From NCBI GenBank assembly GCA_023387815.1, contig JAEWHK010000040.1, forward strand, positions 1 to 46,550: DNA of 46,550 nucleotides, written 5' to 3'. A program made the position numbers and the translations under genes. Origin of the DNA: Pseudomonadota bacterium. GTDB lineage: Bacteria; Pseudomonadota; Gammaproteobacteria; Burkholderiales; Burkholderiaceae_B. Under the pieces are notes generated by a model. The model had not been told where the DNA came from, made no database searches, and worked only from the letters and a program-made list of their open reading frames with translations. Positions 1 through 8,700 of the stretch are shown here, piece by piece (positions within the stretch are counted from its first letter, which is position 1; each line of letters opens with the position of its first letter).

Positions 1-545
1 CATTGGCATTCGCCGTTGTTGCAGCCGCAACGTCAGGTGTAGCATCAGCGCAAACCGTCGATAACTGGGTTAATCCATACGGTCTGGTCTGGATGAACGG
101 CACGAATGAACACTGCTGGCGCGACAACTTCTGGACACCTGCAACCGCTGCTCAGGGTTGTGGCGCTCCAGTTGCTCCAGCTGAAGTGGTTGCCAATAAA
201 GTAACCTTCAACGCCGATACATTCTTCGACTTCGACAAAGCAACCCTGAAACCAGAAGGCCGCAATATCCTGGATCAAGTTGCCCAGCAAGTTACCCAAC
301 TGAACCTGGAATCTCTGATCGCTACTGGTCACACCGATTCTGTTGGTACAAACGCATACAACCAGAAACTGTCTGAGCGCCGTGCTGCTTCAGTCAAGAA
401 CTACCTGATCTCCCGTGGTGTTCCTGCTGATCAGATCATCGCTTCCGGCCGTGGTGAAACACAACCTGTTGCATCAAACTCAACTCGCGAAGGCCGTGCT
501 AAAAACCGTCGCGTAGAGATCGAAATCGTAGGTACACGCCGCTAA
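1..545 (+). CDS. ompA: OmpA-family outer membrane protein (5' end cut off)
   Basis: The gene runs in from the left edge, so the true start codon is missing. The first visible residues are the end of a signal peptide (hydrophobic run ending in VASA, then mature QTVDNW). The short N-terminal part, with WxNP and a CWRD segment, lacks the eight-stranded OmpA barrel and resembles the compact OmpA of Bordetella (family knowledge). The C-terminal half, from about visible residue 68 to the end, is an OmpA-like peptidoglycan-binding domain: it has FDFDKATLKPEG, TGHTDSVG, the LSERRA helix and RAKNRRVEI. The product should tie the outer membrane to the cell wall. It ends in TAA and is followed by a strong terminator, so it is probably transcribed apart from ubiG. 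Confidence 0.9.
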   Translation, partial: LAFAVVAAATSGVASAQTVDNWVNPYGLVWMNGTNEHCWRDNFWTPATAAQGCGAPVAPAEVVANKVTFNADTFFDFDKATLKPEGRNILDQVAQQVTQLNLESLIATGHTDSVGTNAYNQKLSERRAASVKNYLISRGVPADQIIASGRGETQPVASNSTREGRAKNRRVEIEIVGTRR

Positions 546-583
546 TCGCAGCTTTACCTGCCGGACGGCTCCTAGTAGCAGTG

Positions 584-612
584 AAAAGGGCTCCTTTCAG
601 GGGCCTTTTTTA
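584..612 (+). terminator. Rho-independent terminator of ompA
   Basis: AAAAGG and CTCC pair with GGGG and CCTTTT around a TTTCA loop with one bulged G, followed by a T tract. It lies about 40 bases after the ompA stop. Confidence 0.8.
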
Positions 613-747
613 CGCCTGCCGGCTTTTCGATATCGGGCCTTCGGTATTCTGGGCCTGGCTACTGCGCAAGCCCCAGCAAGGAAAACCGGCAGTGCCGGGG
701 AAAATGGGGCTATCATATAGTGTCTCCTCATTACTCTCGTTTTGCAT

Positions 748-1473
748 ATGTCTGATACCAGCGCGCCCGCAACACTCCCCCCAAACGCCAGTCAGTCTGA
801 ACTGGACAAGTTTGGTGAACTCGCCGCCAAATGGTGGGATCCGACCAGTGAATTCAAACCGCTGCACGCGATCAATCCACTGCGGCTAGAGTGGATCACC
901 TCGCTGGCCGGCGGACTGAATGGGAAAACCATTCTGGATGTCGGTTGCGGTGGCGGTATTCTTGCTGAAAGCATGGCCGTCGCCGGCGCCAACGTCACTG
1001 GTATTGATCTGGCCCAGAAATCGCTCAATGTTGCGCGGTTGCATGGCCTGGAAAGCGGTGTGCAGGTCGAATACCGAAACATCAGCGCAGAAGCGCTGGC
1101 CGCCGAGCGTCCGGCGCAATACGATATAGTGACGTGCATGGAGATGCTGGAGCACGTCCCCGATCCTGGTTCAATCGTTCAGGCATGCGCAACGCTGGTC
1201 AAACCTGGCGGAATGGTATTTTTCTCAACGCTTAATCGCAACTTCAAATCTTTTCTGTTTGCGATCGTCGGTGCCGAATATATTCTCAACCTTCTGCCGC
1301 GCAATACGCATTCACACAGCAGTTTCATCCGACCCAGTGAACTGGCCGCCAGTGCACGTGCCGCCGGCCTGCAACCCATGGCCATGAAAGGAATGCTGTA
1401 TAACCCCCTTACCGACGTCTATTCTCTGGGCAACGACACTTCGGTTAACTATCTGATGGCGACATGCCGATGA
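748..1473 (+). CDS. ubiG: Ubiquinone biosynthesis O-methyltransferase UbiG
   Basis: UbiG is an S-adenosylmethionine-dependent methyltransferase that carries out both O-methylation steps of ubiquinone synthesis. The 241-residue product has the family length. The SAM-binding motif DVGCGGG is at residues 64-70, preceded by the family's KFGELAAKWWDP segment, and CMEMLEHVPDP (motif II region) and the LVKPGG segment follow. I chose ATG 748 (MSDTSAP) over a TTG two codons upstream. The stop TGA overlaps the start of gph by four bases (ATGA at 1470-1473), so the two genes are translationally coupled. The order ompA-ubiG-gph is known from Bordetella-type genomes. Confidence 0.95.
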   Translation: MSDTSAPATLPPNASQSELDKFGELAAKWWDPTSEFKPLHAINPLRLEWITSLAGGLNGKTILDVGCGGGILAESMAVAGANVTGIDLAQKSLNVARLHGLESGVQVEYRNISAEALAAERPAQYDIVTCMEMLEHVPDPGSIVQACATLVKPGGMVFFSTLNRNFKSFLFAIVGAEYILNLLPRNTHSHSSFIRPSELAASARAAGLQPMAMKGMLYNPLTDVYSLGNDTSVNYLMATCR

Positions 1474-2153
1474 TCAGCACGGTTTTTTTCGATTTCGACG
1501 GAACAGTCGCCGATAGCGCACCCGATCTGGCCCATGCAGCCAATCTGCAGCGGCAATATCGTGACCTGCCCCCTCTGCCTTATGAACAGCTGCGAGTGGT
1601 CGCTTCCCAGGGCGCGCGTGGACTGCTTCGTGTCGCGCTGAACCTGACGCCCGAAGATCCCGATTTCGAACCCACCCGCGTGCAGTTTATCAAAGACTAT
1701 CAGGGCTGCATGACGCGGCATACCACGCTCTTTCCTGGCATTGAACAACTGCTTGAGCAGATCGAGACCGCAGGACTGCGCTGGGGGATCGTTACCAACA
1801 AGGCAGAAGCCCTGTCGTTCCCCATGTTTGATTACCTTGGACTTACGGAACGCAGTGCTGCCAACGTTTGCGGCGACACGACGGCCTATTCCAAACCGCA
1901 CCCTGGTCCGCTGCTGCATGCTGCAGAGCTGGCCGCCGCAACACCCGATTCCTGCATATACGTGGGCGATGATGAACGCGATATCATTGCCGGCAAGGCA
2001 GCCGGCATGCCGACCATTGCCGCCGCATATGGATATTGCACAGATGCAGCCGAGGTACAGAGCTGGAATGCAGATCAGATTGCCCTGCAACCACAGGACA
2101 TCTGGAATGCCATATTAAAAATCAAAGAAAAGGTGAAAATAGGGAAATCATGA
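1470..2153 (+). CDS. gph: Phosphoglycolate phosphatase (HAD superfamily)
   Basis: This HAD-superfamily phosphatase is likely to hydrolyse 2-phosphoglycolate to glycolate. HAD motif I is DFDGT, with the nucleophile and acid/base aspartates at residues 8 and 10. Motif II is the T of IVTNK, motif III the K of YSKPHPG, and motif IV is VGDDERD. The product has 227 residues from ATG 1470; an in-frame ATG at 1464 is possible, but the 4-base overlap with the ubiG stop favours 1470. Its own stop again overlaps the next start as ATGA (2150-2153). HAD phosphatases of this subgroup can have other small phosphate substrates. Genes for glycolate oxidase (33726-37564) in the same window suit the glycolate role. 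Confidence 0.88.
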   Translation: MISTVFFDFDGTVADSAPDLAHAANLQRQYRDLPPLPYEQLRVVASQGARGLLRVALNLTPEDPDFEPTRVQFIKDYQGCMTRHTTLFPGIEQLLEQIETAGLRWGIVTNKAEALSFPMFDYLGLTERSAANVCGDTTAYSKPHPGPLLHAAELAAATPDSCIYVGDDERDIIAGKAAGMPTIAAAYGYCTDAAEVQSWNADQIALQPQDIWNAILKIKEKVKIGKS

Positions 2154-2734
2154 AAATACTTTCGTATTTACAGATTGGTGCAGCGGCCATGCTGCTGACT
2201 GCCTGTGCGCCGATGACTAAACAGACGACTGAACCCGGTGGAGGGATTGCAGTAGACACCAGCGGATTACCGGTAACCCAGCGCACCGTCACCACGCCGG
2301 CAAACTGGAGCGAACTGATGAAAGAGATTCGGGCATCAGATACGCAAAATCTGGGCGTACAGGTCAATCGCGTTCGCGACGGCAGCGTTCGAGTGATTCT
2401 TCCTGGCGGAACGGCGTTTCGCGGCGGTAGCGGTCGCCTGAACAACAAGATGAAGCCGGTACTCAATACGGTGGCAAATGCGTTTCAGCACTCCCCATAC
2501 TTGCGTATCAAAGTGGTGGGACACTCGGATTCAAAAGGCGATACGGTAACGAACCAGACTTTGTCTATTACCCGCGCCACTGCTGTTGTGAATTATCTGA
2601 TACAGCGCGATGTGAAAAGCGTGCTGATTGAGCTGGAGGGCCGTGGCTCCATTGATCCACTGATGAGCAATGCCACGGCGCAAGGCCGTGCCGCAAATCG
2701 GCGCATTGAGCTGTATCTGTACGAAATGCGGTGA
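2150..2734 (+). CDS. OmpA-like lipoprotein
   Basis: This 194-residue product has a lipoprotein signal with lipobox LTAC, the lipidated cysteine being residue 19. The C-terminal half is an OmpA-like peptidoglycan-binding domain: it has VGHSDSKGD, LSITRATAVVNYLI and AQGRAANRRIELYL. It would be anchored by lipid to the outer membrane and bind the cell wall, like Pal or YiaD proteins. The start overlaps the gph stop (ATGA), making it the third member of a tightly coupled operon, and a terminator follows directly. It is a different gene from ompA at the left edge; the two share only the C-terminal domain type. Confidence 0.85.
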   Translation: MKILSYLQIGAAAMLLTACAPMTKQTTEPGGGIAVDTSGLPVTQRTVTTPANWSELMKEIRASDTQNLGVQVNRVRDGSVRVILPGGTAFRGGSGRLNNKMKPVLNTVANAFQHSPYLRIKVVGHSDSKGDTVTNQTLSITRATAVVNYLIQRDVKSVLIELEGRGSIDPLMSNATAQGRAANRRIELYLYEMR

Positions 2735-2757
2735 AGTCCGCAATAAGGAGACAAAAG

Positions 2758-2784
2758 AAAAAGGGAGCCGAAGCTCCCTTTTTT
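2758..2784. terminator. Bidirectional terminator between the OmpA-like gene and ssrA
   Basis: A stem of AAAAGGGAGC and GCTCCCTTTT closes a CGAA loop with T runs on both strands. It ends the ubiG operon on the plus strand and the tmRNA transcript on the minus strand. Confidence 0.9.
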
Positions 2785-2789
2785 ATCCG

Positions 2790-3205
2790 TTCTGTTGCCA
2801 AGTGGATAAGACTCCTAGCGAGCCAATATTAGGCTGCTAATGCGTAACTTTCGTCGTTTGCATTTAAAGGTTTTGCTTGATTTACGGTCATCGCCTACCG
2901 GCTGCCGATCTTCCTATCTTTTCCTGTCGAAACCATGGCGTCCCCATCAACAGCATACTTGAATCGTATGCCCTGCAGCCGGATATAATAAATATCAAAG
3001 TACAACAAAGATAATTACGATAACGACTACATCAAATACACTGTTGGTGGAGACGGCGGGAGTCGAACCCGCGTCCAGAAAACATTCAGTCAACCAGATA
3101 TACAGCTTAGATTACATAATACCACAAGCACAGCTCAAAAACAATGAGGCAGGAGGCTCATAACTCGTTGCATTTCAACAAGTTACTCCTGATCTAAGCT
3201 CAAAA
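2790..3205 (-). ncRNA. ssrA: Permuted two-piece tmRNA (beta-type)
   Basis: Transfer-messenger RNA rescues stalled ribosomes and tags the unfinished protein. The gene order on the minus strand is circularly permuted. The acceptor piece comes first and ends at CCA (3047-3045), with T arm GCGGG-TTCGACT-CCCGC and 3' acceptor strand CGTCTCC (3055-3049). About 99 bases later comes the coding piece, starting with GGGGACG at 2945-2939, then TTTCGAC and the tag frame (2861-2829). GGGGACG pairs with CGTCTCC over 7 bp (one G-U pair). GGAAAA (2924-2919) can pair with TTTTCT (3082-3077) as the inter-piece helix P2. The acceptor piece also has a 9-bp helix AGCTTAGAT/ATCTAAGCT (3192-3200 with 3104-3112). 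The outer ends at 2790 and 3205 are estimates. Permuted betaproteobacterial tmRNAs are a known class (Rfam beta_tmRNA). Confidence 0.92.
2829..2861 (-). other. tmRNA tag reading frame (ANDESYALAA)
   Basis: The resume codon GCA at 2861 opens a frame reading ANDESYALAA and ending in TAA (2831-2829). The ALAA end is the degron recognised by ClpXP and related proteases in known tags. Confidence 0.93.
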
Positions 3206-3247
3206 AGTGACGTGTGATCCTGAGACGGACCCTGAGTCGAATGCAGA

Positions 3248-3799
3248 CTATTTCTGATCCTCATCCAATAGCCTGTGCCAGCCCTCCTTGCCGATTTCAC
3301 TCACTACCCGAATGTTTCGCTCGAAGATGACGCCGGGATCCGGATATTGCTCGGCAGCGCGGTCCAGGCTGTCTTCGCGCAATAAATGCAATATCGCATA
3401 CGGCGCGCGGTTCGTATAATTGCTGATATCGTCCGCTTCCGTGTCGGCAAACTGATAGCGAGGATGAAAGCTGGCAATCTGGATTTCACCGATCAGTTCC
3501 ATATTGTCCAGAACCGCATCTGCAATGTCCAGATAATCGTTGAACGCATCAAACTGCTCGAACATACAGGGAACAACCAGAAGCGTTGTATCAACCTGTT
3601 CGGCTGGCGTATCAGCCAACAGCTGCAATTCGGTCTGCAGCTCTGCCGTCAGTGTCTCTACATCTTCAGCCGCGCTGATCACAATTCTCACCTGCTCCTT
3701 TACGTAAACACTTTTGGCAAAGGGGCAGAGATTCAGCCCAATAACGGCCTTTTCAAGCCAATGGCGCACGCGACGTTCTACGAGACGAGTATCGTTCAT
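3248..3799 (-). CDS. DUF1415 family protein
   Basis: The 183-residue protein matches the DUF1415 family, common in proteobacteria and without an established function. Visible family features are GLNLCPFAK at about residues 22-30, the FEQFDAFNDYLD stretch, IASFHPRYQF and a NRAPYAILHLLRED segment. There is no signal peptide or membrane helix, so it is likely cytosolic. It starts at ATG 3799, with only a weak ribosome-binding site. Its stop lies just upstream of the tmRNA gene on the same strand, so ssrA transcription may start within or near the 3' end of this gene. Confidence 0.85.
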   Translation of the reverse strand: MNDTRLVERRVRHWLEKAVIGLNLCPFAKSVYVKEQVRIVISAAEDVETLTAELQTELQLLADTPAEQVDTTLLVVPCMFEQFDAFNDYLDIADAVLDNMELIGEIQIASFHPRYQFADTEADDISNYTNRAPYAILHLLREDSLDRAAEQYPDPGVIFERNIRVVSEIGKEGWHRLLDEDQK

Positions 3800-3959
3800 G
3801 ATCAGAGTATGGGGATGAATGAATAAAAAAGGGATAACCGGCTCAGTATTATCGCAGCATTTCCAGGCTGCGGGTATAACCGCCTGTGGCGCTCACTTAA
3901 CTTGGTAAAATAACCGGTTTATACGAAAAATTCCGGGCCGTGAGTCTGGCCTTATACGC

Positions 3960-4787
3960 ATGACAGATACTAGCACAAACGCGGTTTTCATTATTACAAG
4001 CAGCGGCAACGCCCCTTACTGGAACGTCGGGAACGGTGCGAACCCAGGACACACTGGCAATAGAAGGAATTCCGGCACCGACGAACAGCAGGATGCAGTT
4101 GCAAACACACGGCCCCTGTCCGACGATGCCTTGCCGGGCAGCGAACAGACACCTGGCTTTGCCAGCCTCCTGGCGACGGTCGATTCCGTCAACGAGTATG
4201 CGCCGGGCAGCCGCATTGCCGTTGTCCAGTACTCGGCTTATCCTTTTACTGCCGCGGAACACGAGACGCTGATCCATCGCATCGATTATCTGATGGACTA
4301 TTCGGGAAATGAACAGATTAAGGCGTTTGATCGTCAGCTAGGCAATAATCAAAGCATCGCCGCCTTCAGTGAGCTGACAAGCCTGTTGTGGTTCTTGCAG
4401 CTGGGTCAGCATCACGGGCTCTATGCTCCGGCCAAACGCGTATTCAAGATGTCCGCGGGCCCGCGCCTTTTATCGAAAATTGCTGACAGTGCGCATTATT
4501 CTTCCAATGCGAAGGGGCGTTACGTCTTTCCCAATGCCACACTCGCCGCGAATGCTACCGGGAATATGGCGTTGCAGTTTTCCAATGCCTTCTGGAGCTT
4601 TGACCCAGGTCTGGTGCCCTCTCTGATCAGCACCCTCGAACAGATGATTCAAAGTCTTGTTGCCGCCGAAGAACGCAATGAGCCCGCGTCTGTGGAATGC
4701 CTGTTATATAAACTGATCGATGCGGCAAAGATTTTCTACGACCTGAAACCACCCATCGCTCAGCCGGCAGAAGCCCTTACCGCTTAA
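3960..4787 (+). CDS. Hypothetical protein, 275 residues
   Basis: I do not recognise this protein. It starts at ATG 3960 with a poor ribosome-binding site; no better in-frame start is visible. Residues 1-65 are polar and low in order (rich in Asn, Gly, Ser, Thr and Asp). From about residue 68 it looks folded and mostly helical, with segments such as RIAVVQYSAYPF, LIHRIDYLMDYSG and SLLWFLQLGQHHG and a helical C-terminus. I see no signal peptide, transmembrane helix or catalytic motif. Its last 11 bases overlap the convergent rfbD-like gene (stop at 4777). Its own promoter region is the divergent space shared with the DUF1415 gene. Confidence 0.7.
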   Translation: MTDTSTNAVFIITSSGNAPYWNVGNGANPGHTGNRRNSGTDEQQDAVANTRPLSDDALPGSEQTPGFASLLATVDSVNEYAPGSRIAVVQYSAYPFTAAEHETLIHRIDYLMDYSGNEQIKAFDRQLGNNQSIAAFSELTSLLWFLQLGQHHGLYAPAKRVFKMSAGPRLLSKIADSAHYSSNAKGRYVFPNATLAANATGNMALQFSNAFWSFDPGLVPSLISTLEQMIQSLVAAEERNEPASVECLLYKLIDAAKIFYDLKPPIAQPAEALTA

Positions 4788-5664
4788 TCGTTGAGCAGAC
4801 CCGATCGACAGTTTCATCTACATCGGTCTGCCAGTCGGGCAATGACAACTGAAATGTGTCCGAAATTTTTTCGGTGCAGAGTCGGCTGTTCAGTGGCCGC
4901 CTGGCGCGACTTGCATAACTGGCCGAACTGACAGGAATCACCTGCCTTAGAGGCAGATCCACGCCATTTTGCTTCATGCAGGCAAAGATATGACAAGCGT
5001 AATCAAACCAGCTGAGTGCTCCATTGGCGGCCAGATGATAGATTCCATCAAATTTGCCTGGATGGCTGCATGCCTGATTCATTGCATGGGCCGTTACGTC
5101 CGCGATCAGATGTGCATGCGTTGGCGAGCCAATCTGATCATCCACGACGCTTAAGGTTTCTCGTGCCATGGCGAGCTGCATCATCTTTTGCAGAAAACTG
5201 CTCCCCTCATCTGCGTAAATCCAGCTGCAGCGGAAGATCAGATGCCTGCAGCCGCTTGCCTTGATTGCATCATCAGCGGCCAGTTTGCTGGCGCCATAAA
5301 CATTGCAGGGGCGGGCTGTATCCATTTCGCGCCACGGACGTGAGCCCGATCCGTCAAAGACATAATCGGTAGAATAATGAACCAACAAGGCGTCGCACTC
5401 CCGGGCGGCGCGTGCCAGCATTGCAGGGGCTTCAGTATTGATAAGTCTGACCGCCTCCTTGTTGTCTTCTGCGTCATCCACAGCCGTCCATGCGGCAGCG
5501 TTGACAATCACATCAGCCTTTTGGTCGGCGACGAAGTCGTACACGGCAGACGGATTACTGAAATCCACATGCCGATCCGGCGCAATGAGCTGTCCTAGCG
5601 GGGCCAGCGACCTGCTCAAGGCACTCCCCAACTGACCTGACCGTCCGAAAAGCAAAATTTTCAT
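4777..5664 (-). CDS. rfbD: dTDP-4-dehydrorhamnose reductase
   Basis: RmlD/RfbD catalyses the last step of dTDP-L-rhamnose synthesis: NAD(P)H-dependent reduction of dTDP-4-dehydrorhamnose. The 295-residue protein has the nucleotide-binding loop FGRSGQLGSAL near the N-terminus, NAAAWTAVDDAE, the HYSTDYVFDGSG segment and the catalytic Tyr-xxx-Lys in NVYGASKLAA, all typical of the extended SDR subgroup. The start ATG 5664 has AGGAG upstream. It lies 50 bases behind the RND pump gene on the same strand and may be read from that transcript. The other rml genes (A, B, C) are not in the window, which is unusual for this pathway. Confidence 0.9.
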   Translation of the reverse strand: MKILLFGRSGQLGSALSRSLAPLGQLIAPDRHVDFSNPSAVYDFVADQKADVIVNAAAWTAVDDAEDNKEAVRLINTEAPAMLARAARECDALLVHYSTDYVFDGSGSRPWREMDTARPCNVYGASKLAADDAIKASGCRHLIFRCSWIYADEGSSFLQKMMQLAMARETLSVVDDQIGSPTHAHLIADVTAHAMNQACSHPGKFDGIYHLAANGALSWFDYACHIFACMKQNGVDLPLRQVIPVSSASYASRARRPLNSRLCTEKISDTFQLSLPDWQTDVDETVDRVCSTIKR

Positions 5665-5714
5665 GAATATCGTCTCCTGCCCCGGTGATCAAATGGCAGC
5701 AGCTGCCTGCCCTT

Positions 5715-8700
5715 TTATTCAGGATCGTTGAACAGTTTACCCGTGTGCCGGGCAAAAAATGCGCTCACGTCGTCGACTATCAGGAACACGGCGGGAATGA
5801 CCAGCAGGCTTAAAAACGTGGAGGTAATCAGCCCGCCGAGAACGGCAATCGCCATTGGTGACCGGAACGTGGGATCGGCCGCTCCCCAGCCCACTGCCAG
5901 TGGAACCATCCCGGCCCCCATGGCCAGCGTTGTCATCAGGATTGGTCTGGCGCGCTTGTGGCAGGCGTCCCTGAGCGCATCCAGACGGCTCATACCCTTT
6001 TCCCGGATCGCAAGAATGGCATATTCAACGAGCAGAATCGAATTCTTGGTTGCGATCCCCATCAGCATGATCAGTCCGATCAACGACGGCATGGAGAAAC
6101 TTTTCTGCGCAATCATCAGCCCCACGAATGCCCCACCCAGTGATAACGGCAAGGCTGCCAGAATCGTAAAGGGATGCAGAAACTGCTTGAACAGAAGAAC
6201 CAGCACGACATATATGCAGACGATACCAATGATGATGGCCAGGCCGAAACTCTGAAACAGTTCCTCCATGACTTCCGCGTCGCCAATATCAATAACGGAG
6301 ACGCTGGCAGGCAATGAACGCATCGCAGGCAGGTCCCGTACCTGTTTGACGACATCGCCCAGAGCGACGCCAGAGAGCTCTATTTCAAACGTGATATTAC
6401 GGGCACGATCGTAACGATTGATCACCGCGGGACCACCACCCAGACGTACGTCCGCCACACTGCTCAGGGGAACCGGCCCCTTGGCGCCTGGCACTTGCAG
6501 GTTCTCAATAAAATCCAGATCCTGGATGGCCCATTTCTTCAATGCCACGACAATGGGAATCTGGCGCTGGTCCAGATTGAGTTTGGACAGAGACACCTCG
6601 AAATCACCTGCCGTTGCAACACGCAACGTGTCAGCCATGGCCGCACTGGTGACACCAAGTTGCGCTGCGTCATCAAAGCGTGGATGCACTTCAACTTCCG
6701 GACGAACCAGACTGGCGGAAGAGGAAATATTGCCCAGACCAGGAATGGTCCGCAATTGACTTCCGACCTCAAGTGCCGTCTGCATGAGTACATCCGGCTG
6801 TTCGCCAGACAGCACCAGCATGTATTTTTCTCCGGAGCCACCCAGACCGACCTTGAAACGCACCCCTGGCACATCGGCAAGTCGATTGCGAATATCGGCC
6901 TCTATTTCCTGCTTGACCGGCCGTTCGCTGCGCGGCTTCAGTTTCACGGTCAGGGTAGCCTTACGCTCTTCCTGAGTCTGACCACCCGCGAAAGGATCTC
7001 CGCCTGCCGCACCGCCACCAATACTGGTGTATACAGCCTCGACAGACGAATTCTGCATGACGCGCTGGCGCACCTGTTCAGCAACACTTTCCGTCTGCGA
7101 CAGCGGTGTGCCCGGCTGCAGTTCAATATAGACCTGTGTCTGAGACATATCATCTGCAGGCATGAACCCTGTGGGGAGCAACGGAATAATGACAACCGAG
7201 CCCACGAAAAACACGCCTGCAATAATCACCGTGACCCATCGATGACGTAATGAACGGTCCACCCATTTCATATACGTCTTCATCCAGCCCGGATCTTTGA
7301 CTTCCTCTTTTTTAGGTTTCAGAATATAGGCACACATCATGGGGGTGAGCATGCGCGCAACAACCAGCGACGCAAACACCGCCATGGCCGCCGTCCAGCC
7401 AAACTGCTTGAAAAACCGGCCCGCGATTCCGCTCATAAAGGCAGTGGGCAAAAACACTGCAATCAAGGTAAAGGTTGTGGCAACCACTGCCAGGCCGATT
7501 TCGTCTGCCGCTTCCATGGCAGCCCGATAGGGAGATTTCCCTGACTGCAGATGTCGCACAATATTCTCGACCTCCACAATGGCATCATCCACCAGTATCC
7601 CGACCACCAGAGACAATGCCAGCAGCGTGACACCATTGATGGTAAATCCAAACACATACATGCCCATGAAGGCAGGAATGATGGAAAGTGGCAACGCCAC
7701 CGCAGACACCATTGTTGCCCGCAGATTTCGCAGAAATAACCAGACCGCAATCACAGCCAGGATGGCACCCTCATAAAGCATACGCATGGCGCCATCGTAT
7801 TCTGACTGTACAGGCTCAACCATATCAAAGGCGTTCTGAAATTGCAGGTCGGGATATTGCACACGTAATTGATCGAGCGCTTCCGAGACGCCGTGGCCGA
7901 CATCAATTTCACCCGCGCCTCGGCTACGAGCAATTTCAAACGCGACGACGGGCTTGCCGTCCAGATACGCGGCTGTGCTCGGATCGGCAAAACTGTCCGT
8001 GACAGAAGCGACATCGCCCAGCGTGACCACCTTGCCATTGCTCAGTGGAATACGCAGGTCGCGCAGCTCCGCTGCACTTTTGACAGATCCCAGCGTGCGA
8101 ATAGGCTGCTTCTGCTCACCCAGTTCGGCCTTGCCGCCGGACTGTTCCTGCTGAACGGATTTGAGCTGCCGGGACACATCGGCAACCGTGACGCCCAATC
8201 CCTGCATCAGAACCGGGTCCATATCGACCCTGACCTGGCGATCCCGTCCTCCTACCCGACTGACCTTCCCGACGCCCGATACGGTGAGCAATTTGCGCGC
8301 TACCGCATTGTCCACAATCCACGACAGATCCGTTTCATCGCGACGCTGTGAGCTGACAGTGAAGGCGAGAATGGGTTGTTCGGCAAGATCCAGCTTGGTA
8401 ACGATTGGTTCCTGGGTATTGGCAGGCAGATCATTACGTACCGAGGCGACCGATGAGCGCACATCATCCACCGCTTCCTGTATGGGCTTTTCCAGTACGA
8501 ACTGGGCCGTCGTGGTAGCCACGCCGTCCTGCAGCGTACTGAAGACGTGATCGATACCCTGTACGGTTGCCAGGTTGTCCTCTATCTTGCGTGCGACGTC
8601 GTTCTCCAGCTGGCTGGGCGTGGCGCCTTCCAGAACCGTAGTCACCACCACGGTGGGCAGATCAATGTCGGGGAAATTCTGAATCCGCATGGAGTGGAAC

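Noticed and set aside
742..747. TTG start two codons upstream of ubiG, and similar non-ATG extensions of prc, glcD and the lytic transglycosylase
   Set aside because: In each case an ATG with better spacing to a ribosome-binding site, or a proper signal peptide start, follows closely.
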